Assembly: GCA_947628885.1 (NCBI GenBank)
Contig: CANRBO010000034.1
Span: 1-10,487, forward strand
Length of the DNA: 10,487 nucleotides
From: an uncultured Clostridia bacterium
GTDB lineage: Bacteria; Bacillota; Clostridia; TANB77; CAG-508
Direction of reading: 5' to 3'
Numbering within the stretch: the first letter of the stretch is position 1; each line of letters starts with the position of its first letter. The position numbers were made by a program, and so were the translations under genes. This document shows positions 7,271-10,487 of this stretch, one piece after another. The notes beneath the pieces are model-generated. The model searched no databases, was not told the origin of the DNA, and worked only from the letters and a program-made list of their open reading frames with translations.

Positions 7271-7819
7271 ATGAAAGCCACAGGAGTAGTAAGAAGAATA
7301 GACGATTTAGGAAGAATAGTAATTCCAAAAGAAATTAGAAAAACACTTAGAATAAAGGAAGGAAGCCCATTGGAGATTTTTACAGAAAAAGAAGGAGATA
7401 TAATATTAAGAAAATATTCACCAATAGGCGAGATTTCAAATTTTTCATCAGAATATGTAGAAAGTTTAGCAAAAGTAACGGATTTAATAGCAATTGTTAC
7501 AGATAAAGACACAATCATAGCAGTATCAGGAACACAGAAAAAGGATTTATTAGAGCAAAGCATAAGTGAAGAATTAGAAAAAATAATAGATAAAAGAGAA
7601 AGCGTAATCTTAGAACAAAGCAAAGCAATTATGATAACAGAAAAAGGAAATAAAGAAAAAGAAGCTAAATCACAAGTAATAGTGCCAATTATCTCAGAAA
7701 GTGAAGTAACAGGAAGCGTTATATTAATGGCAAAAGAAGACAGCATAAAACTTGGTAAGCAGGAAGAACAAATTGCAAAAATAGCAGCAAACTTTCTAGG
7801 AAATCAAATGGAAATTTAG
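7271..7819 (+). CDS. spoVT: AbrB-family transcriptional regulator, SpoVT type
   Basis: This 182-aa regulator has an N-terminal AbrB/SpoVT swapped-hairpin DNA-binding domain (GVVRRIDDLGRIVIPKEIRK, about 5-50), then a GAF-like sensor domain of about 130 residues. The opening residues and the KYSPIGEI junction closely match SpoVT rather than the short AbrB or Abh. SpoVT controls forespore genes in Bacillus; in Clostridia it is a conserved sporulation regulator. Its length is close to the 178 aa of the Bacillus protein. The start is supported by AAAGGAAAG at about 7253-7261. It is divergent from capA and upstream of metG. That recalls the abrB-metS neighbourhood of Bacillus, as I remember it. A hairpin terminator follows, so it probably forms its own transcript. 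Confidence 0.93.
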   Translation: MKATGVVRRIDDLGRIVIPKEIRKTLRIKEGSPLEIFTEKEGDIILRKYSPIGEISNFSSEYVESLAKVTDLIAIVTDKDTIIAVSGTQKKDLLEQSISEELEKIIDKRESVILEQSKAIMITEKGNKEKEAKSQVIVPIISESEVTGSVILMAKEDSIKLGKQEEQIAKIAANFLGNQMEI

Positions 7820-7830
7820 GAAAATACACA

Positions 7831-7880
7831 AATAATCATAGTTAATCTACAAAATAAGTAGTAAAACTATGATTATTTTA
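7831..7880 (+). terminator. AT-rich Rho-independent terminator after spoVT
   Basis: AATAATCATAGTT (7831-7843) and AACTATGATTATT (7865-7877) form a perfect 13-bp stem with a 21-base loop, followed by TTATTTG. It begins 12 bases after the stop codon. The stem is A/T-rich and the U tract is interrupted, so strength is uncertain. Confidence 0.65.
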
Positions 7881-7891
7881 TTTGTAAAGTA

Positions 7892-7920
7892 TTGTAAAAT
7901 ATGCAAAAATGTAATAAAAT
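7892..7920 (+). promoter_or_regulatory. Candidate sigma-A promoter of metG
   Basis: TTGTAA (7892-7897), 17-bp spacer, TAAAAT (7915-7920), just after the spoVT terminator. It would give a leader of about 110 bases. Confidence 0.5.
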
Positions 7921-7947
7921 GGGATAGTAAGAAAACGTAGTGCTAGC

Positions 7948-8009
7948 ATAACAATCATATCATGAAATAATTGTTATATAAAGGTTTATGGGTAACCTTT
8001 AAAAAACCT
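7948..8009 (+). other. Structured metG leader with two hairpins
   Basis: Hairpin 1 is ATAACAAT (7948-7955) with ATTGTTAT (7970-7977). Hairpin 2 is AAAGGTT (7980-7986) with AACCTTT (7994-8000). AGGTTT (7982-7987) can pair instead with AAACCT (8004-8009), so hairpin 2 has a competitor. No T-box consensus (AGGGTGGNACCGCG) and no SAM riboswitch core is visible. A regulatory role is only a possibility. Confidence 0.3.
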
Positions 8010-8039
8010 AAATATATTATATAAGGAATTATAGTAAAA

Positions 8040-8720
8040 ATGGAGAAATTTTATTTAACAACACCAATTTATTATCCAAGTGGAAAATTTCATATAGGAA
8101 CAGCATATGCAGAAGTATTAGCTGATTTTATAAATAAATATAAAATGTTGCAAGGATTCGATACATTTATGCTTACAGGAATTGATGAACATGGACAAAA
8201 AATCGAAGATAAAGCTAAAGAAGCAGGTTTAGAACCTAAAGCTTATGTTGATATACAAGCAGAAGAAGCAATCAAACTTTGGAAAAAAATGAATATTAAG
8301 TATAACAAATTTATGAGAACAACAGACGATTATCATGTAGCAGCAGTACAAAAAATATTTGAAAGATTTTTAGCACAAGGAGACATTTATAAAGGAGAAT
8401 ATGAAGGCTGGTATTGTAAACCATGCGAAAGTTATTTCACAGAAACACAATTAGTAAACGGTATGTGTCCGGACTGTGGTAGAGAAGTAATCAAAATGAA
8501 GGAAGAAGCGTATTTCTTCAACATGAAAAAATATGCAAATAAATTGTTAGAATATTATGACTCACATCCTGATTTTGTAAAGCCTGATTTCAGAAAAAAT
8601 GAAATGATAAATAATTTCATAAAACCACGGATTAGAAGATTTGTGCGTAACAAGAACATCATTTTCATGGGGAATACAAGTGCCAAGCGATCCAAAACAT
8701 GTTATATATGTATGGCTTGA
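8040..8720 (+). CDS. metG: Methionyl-tRNA synthetase, N-terminal part (frame broken)
   Basis: This is the first part of class I methionyl-tRNA synthetase, which charges tRNA-Met with methionine in the cytosol. It opens with FYLTTPIYYPSGKFHIGTAY, which contains the HIGH-type signature HIGT at residues 18-21. A single zinc knuckle has cysteines C126, C129, C143 and C146 (YCKPCES and MCPDCG). Family sequence is good up to INNFIKP (residue 196, base 8627). The remaining 30 codons (8628-8720) are out-of-frame and not MetRS. An AAGGAA site at about 8023-8028 supports the ATG. Taken with the next entry, removal of one base restores a complete 532-aa enzyme. As written, this fragment alone would lack the KMSKS loop and anticodon-binding domain and could not be active. 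Confidence 0.9.
   Translation: MEKFYLTTPIYYPSGKFHIGTAYAEVLADFINKYKMLQGFDTFMLTGIDEHGQKIEDKAKEAGLEPKAYVDIQAEEAIKLWKKMNIKYNKFMRTTDDYHVAAVQKIFERFLAQGDIYKGEYEGWYCKPCESYFTETQLVNGMCPDCGREVIKMKEEAYFFNMKKYANKLLEYYDSHPDFVKPDFRKNEMINNFIKPRIRRFVRNKNIIFMGNTSAKRSKTCYICMA
8628..8628 (+). other. Single-base insertion that shifts the metG frame
   Basis: Reading CCA at 8625-8627, skipping C at 8628 and continuing GGA TTA GAA GAT gives IKPGLEDLCVTRTSFSWGIQ, the expected conserved MetRS sequence. With the C included the frame becomes IKPRIRRFVRNK and ends at 8720. The affected run is not a homopolymer. It may be a sequencing or assembly error or a real mutation. Confidence 0.85.
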
Positions 8721-9639
8721 TGCATTAACCAATTATTTAACAGCACTAGGCTATCAATCAGAAAATGATGAATTATTAAAAAAATATTGGCCAGCAGATG
8801 TTCAAATAGTAGGAAAAGATATCGCAAGATTTCACCTAATTTATTGGCCTATATTCCTAATGGCATTAGACTTACCATTGCCAAAAACAATTCTAGTTCA
8901 TAACTGGTTTATGATGAAAGACGGCAAAATGTCAAAATCAAAAGGAAACGTTATATATCCTGAACAATTAATGGAAAAATATGGACTAGACGCAACCAAA
9001 TATTTTCTATTAAGAGAGATACCTGTGTCAACTGACGGAGTATTTTCGCCTGAAGAATTTATCAATAGATATAATTTCGATTTGTGCAATGATTTAAGTA
9101 ATCTATTAAATAGAACAGTATCAATGGTAAATAAATATTTTGCAGGAAATGTACCACAGTACAATGGTACACCTAATGAAGTCGATGAAAGCTTAGAAAA
9201 TGAAGCAAAGCAGACTATCGAAACATTTGAAGACTTGATGAATAAATATGATATAGCAAATGCAATCCAATCAATATGGAATTTTATATCAAGAACTAAT
9301 AAATATATTGACGAAACACAACCTTGGGCATTGGCAAAAGAAGCTGAAAATGAAGCGGAAGAAGATAAAAAGAATAGAGAAGAAAAATTAAAATCTGCAA
9401 TGTACCATTTAATTGCTAATTTAAAGCAAATAGCAATAATGATAAAACCATTTATGGAAAACACATCAGAGCAAATCTTGAAACAAATTGGAATAGATTC
9501 AACAAATATAAGTTGGGAATCACTAAAGGATTATAAAGCAATTGAAAATGCAAAAGTAATTGAAGAAGGTGAACCAATATTCATGAGACTAAACCAAGAA
9601 GAAGAAATAGAATATATTAAAAATATGATGAAGAAATAA
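8641..9639 (+). CDS. metG: Methionyl-tRNA synthetase, C-terminal part (frame broken)
   Basis: This is the remainder of MetRS in the shifted frame; real family sequence begins at 8629. The TTG at 8641 has no ribosome-binding site and is not a true start. It contains SFSWGIQVPSDPKHVIYVWL, VGKDIARFH, the active-site loop KMSKS (residues 296-300 of the repaired protein) and the helical anticodon-binding domain with ETQPWALAKE. The protein ends soon after that domain: the repaired length is 532 aa, so the C-terminal tRNA-binding/dimerisation domain found in ~650-aa Bacillus-type MetRS is absent. A C-terminal domain might exist as a separate gene elsewhere. A long hairpin follows the stop codon. 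Confidence 0.9.
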   Translation: MCVTRTSFSWGIQVPSDPKHVIYVWLDALTNYLTALGYQSENDELLKKYWPADVQIVGKDIARFHLIYWPIFLMALDLPLPKTILVHNWFMMKDGKMSKSKGNVIYPEQLMEKYGLDATKYFLLREIPVSTDGVFSPEEFINRYNFDLCNDLSNLLNRTVSMVNKYFAGNVPQYNGTPNEVDESLENEAKQTIETFEDLMNKYDIANAIQSIWNFISRTNKYIDETQPWALAKEAENEAEEDKKNREEKLKSAMYHLIANLKQIAIMIKPFMENTSEQILKQIGIDSTNISWESLKDYKAIENAKVIEEGEPIFMRLNQEEEIEYIKNMMKK

Positions 9640-9663
9640 ATCAATTTATATGTGTTTAAAAGT

Positions 9664-9702
9664 ATACATGCCTATAATAATTAAAATATTATAGGCATGT
9701 AT
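9664..9702. terminator. Long hairpin after metG, probable terminator
   Basis: A perfect 15-bp stem (9664-9678 with 9688-9702; core ACATGCCTATAAT) encloses a 9-base loop. It starts 25 bases after the metG stop. There is no good U tract on the plus strand (ATTAAATG follows), so it may act as an mRNA 3' stabiliser or a weak terminator. Confidence 0.55.
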
Positions 9703-9743
9703 TAAATGTAATCAAAATGTAATATAAAATAAGATAATAATAA

Positions 9744-9772
9744 TTGCAAAAATAAAAATGACGTGATAATAT
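9744..9772 (+). promoter_or_regulatory. Candidate promoter of the CA-tract micro-ORF
   Basis: TTGCAA (9744-9749), 17-bp spacer, TAATAT (9767-9772). The transcript would start about 50 bases before the micro-ORF and end at the terminator near 9970, giving an RNA of about 190 bases. Confidence 0.4.
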
Positions 9773-9830
9773 AGTTAAAGAAAAATAAATTGTAAGAATA
9801 AAAAAACTAAATAAGAGGAGTAAGCAAAAG

Positions 9831-9896
9831 ATGAAAAAGCTTGAAAGCCTTGCGAGAGTACACACACACACACACACACACACACAAATAGTTTAA
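9831..9896 (+). CDS. Micro-ORF with a (CA)n tract, possible leader peptide or phase-variable ORF
   Basis: ATG at 9831 follows a good site AGAGGAG (about 9814-9820) with a 10-base gap. As written it encodes 21 residues, MKKLESLARV, then four His-Thr repeats, then QIV and a stop at 9894-9896. If the CA tract had 12 or 15 units instead of 13, the frame would run on for 22 more codons (NSLKLIEINGNIEIEAMCF...) to a stop at 9953-9955, giving roughly 40 residues. The other frame closes at once on TAG. No homologue is recognised. Support comes from the ribosome-binding site and the surrounding promoter and terminator, not from similarity; it could also be a non-coding RNA. Confidence 0.4.
   Translation: MKKLESLARVHTHTHTHTQIV
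9861..9886 (+). repeat. (CA)13 dinucleotide microsatellite
   Basis: Thirteen exact CA units lie ten codons after the micro-ORF start. Tracts of this kind slip during replication and change length in steps of two bases, which shifts frame. Such long dinucleotide tracts are rare in bacterial genomes outside contingency loci. Confidence 0.97.
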
Positions 9897-9929
9897 AATT
9901 AATAGAAATAAATGGAAACATAGAAATTG

Positions 9930-9970
9930 AAGCTATGTGTTTTAGGAGTGACTAAAGCATGTAGCTTTTT
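9930..9970 (+). terminator. Rho-independent terminator
   Basis: The stem 9930-9945 pairs with 9952-9967 over 16 bp (three G-U wobbles) around the loop GAGTGA. TTTTT at 9966-9970 follows. This is the best intrinsic terminator in the window. The stop codon of the alternative micro-ORF frame (TAA at 9953-9955) lies inside the stem. Confidence 0.75.
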
Positions 9971-10101
9971 GTGGTGTAATTTGCTTCAAAAGATATACGC
10001 TAATACTTTGAGTGGATACTAGTGCGGAAGCTGTTCAATTATAACATTTTTAAGATTTATAAAATAAAGAAAAAAATCAATTAAGTAAATAATAAAAATA
10101 A
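9971..10101. other. Non-coding spacer without recognised content
   Basis: No ORF, RNA gene or strong repeat is visible. A 14-base stretch at 9975-9988 (TGTAATTTGCTTCA) is identical to 5678-5691 in the repeat element, but the match does not extend, so I do not call another copy. Confidence 0.4.
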
Positions 10102-10130
10102 TTGACACTAAAAAATCGAAATGATAAAAT
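10102..10130 (+). promoter_or_regulatory. Strong sigma-A promoter of the prepilin-like gene
   Basis: Consensus TTGACA (10102-10107), 17-bp spacer, TAAAAT (10125-10130). The leader of about 110 bases opens with a small hairpin, TCGG (10139-10142) with CCGA (10149-10152), which could protect the 5' end. Confidence 0.7.
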
Positions 10131-10248
10131 AAAAATAATCGGAACAAACCGAATACAAAATATAATAAAACTGAATTAAAATCGTAAAATAGGGAAAATT
10201 AAAAGCATTAAAAATAAATAGTAAAAAATCAAAGGAGGAAAACTAAAA

Positions 10249-10487
10249 ATGAAAACAAAACAGATGAAAAATCAAGAAATGGAGGGAGAAAAACAGATGA
10301 GTCAAAGTAGAATGAACGAAAGGAAGGTAAAAGAAAGAAAAATGAAAAGGTTGAGAGAGCATGGTATTACACTTGTTGCGTTAGTAGTAACAATAATCAT
10401 AATGTTAATCTTAGCAGGAGTAGCAATAAGTTTAGCGTTAGGCGAAAATGGATTATTTAGTATGTCAAGAAATGCAACAGGTAAGTA
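10249..10487 (+). CDS. Prepilin-like exported protein, N-terminal part (runs off the right edge)
   Basis: 79 codons are visible. A long, charged, Met/Lys/Glu-rich leader of about 39 residues precedes G39 and the hydrophobic helix ITLVALVVTIIIMLILAG, then VAISLALGENGLFSMS. This is the type IV pilin/pseudopilin N-terminal pattern, with possible cleavage after G39 and the helix retained as an assembly or membrane segment. The usual Glu at mature position 5 is Ala (A44), as in the large family of such proteins in gut Clostridia (family recollection). The start uses AAAGGAGGAA (10231-10240) eight bases before ATG. Further ATGs with good upstream sites exist at 10297 (GGAGGGA, 10281-10287) and 10342 (AGGAAGG, 10321-10327), so the leader length is uncertain. 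The body of the protein and its role are not visible. Confidence 0.75.
   Translation, partial: MKTKQMKNQEMEGEKQMSQSRMNERKVKERKMKRLREHGITLVALVVTIIIMLILAGVAISLALGENGLFSMSRNATGK

Noticed and set aside
7921..8039. T-box riboswitch in the metG leader
   Set aside because: No AGGGTGGNACCGCG-type motif and no stem I pattern are visible; only short hairpins.
8625..8632. Programmed +1 frameshift in metG
   Set aside because: The site is not a known slippery sequence and re-pairing would be poor; an error or mutation is simpler, so it is listed only as an option.
9689..9883. Minus-strand ORF starting with Val-Cys repeats across the CA tract
   Set aside because: It arises from the dinucleotide repeat and A/T-rich DNA, has no ribosome-binding site seen, and overlaps the metG hairpin.
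9975..9988. Fifth copy of the repeat element
   Set aside because: A 14-base identity with 5678-5691 that does not extend on either side is too short in A/T-rich DNA.

Overview
The window looks like a chromosomal segment of a low-GC, spore-forming-lineage Firmicute, most likely a gut-type Clostridia. The evidence is strong A/T bias in codons and spacers, Gram-positive Shine-Dalgarno sites (AAGGAGG types), a SpoVT-type regulator, recD2 next to comFC, and a prepilin-like N-terminus of the GITLVALVVTIIIMLILAG kind that is common in gut Clostridia. I cannot assign a species.

Layout. 1-332 is non-coding and holds two copies of a small inverted-repeat element (MITE-like), the first cut by the window start. 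333-5445 carries three rightward genes: recD2 (SF1B helicase), comFC (zinc-finger phosphoribosyltransferase-like, TTG start) and a 651-aa KAP-type P-loop NTPase with no obvious partner. 5450-5757 holds two more copies of the same element in the opposite orientation, in the convergent spacer between the NTPase gene and a leftward capA-like gene (5784-7034). A divergent promoter region with a perfect 13-bp palindrome separates capA from spoVT (7271-7819). spoVT is followed by an AT-rich terminator and then metG (8040-9639). metG is interrupted by a one-base insertion near 8628 that splits it into two overlapping reading frames; restoring the frame gives a complete 532-aa MetRS.

After metG, 9640-10248 contains a long hairpin and then a compact transcription unit: promoter, good ribosome-binding site, a micro-ORF whose start is followed by a (CA)13 dinucleotide tract, and a strong Rho-independent terminator. 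A second, near-consensus promoter then drives a prepilin-like exported protein that runs off the right edge.

How the parts may work together. recD2 and comFC are DNA-processing genes. The KAP NTPase beside them and the flanking repeats suggest a small accessory insertion in an otherwise housekeeping region. capA and spoVT share one regulatory region. The points most worth a second look are the inverted-repeat element family, the CA-tract micro-ORF (possible phase-variable switch or leader peptide), the metG frameshift, the shared palindrome and the orphan KAP NTPase.
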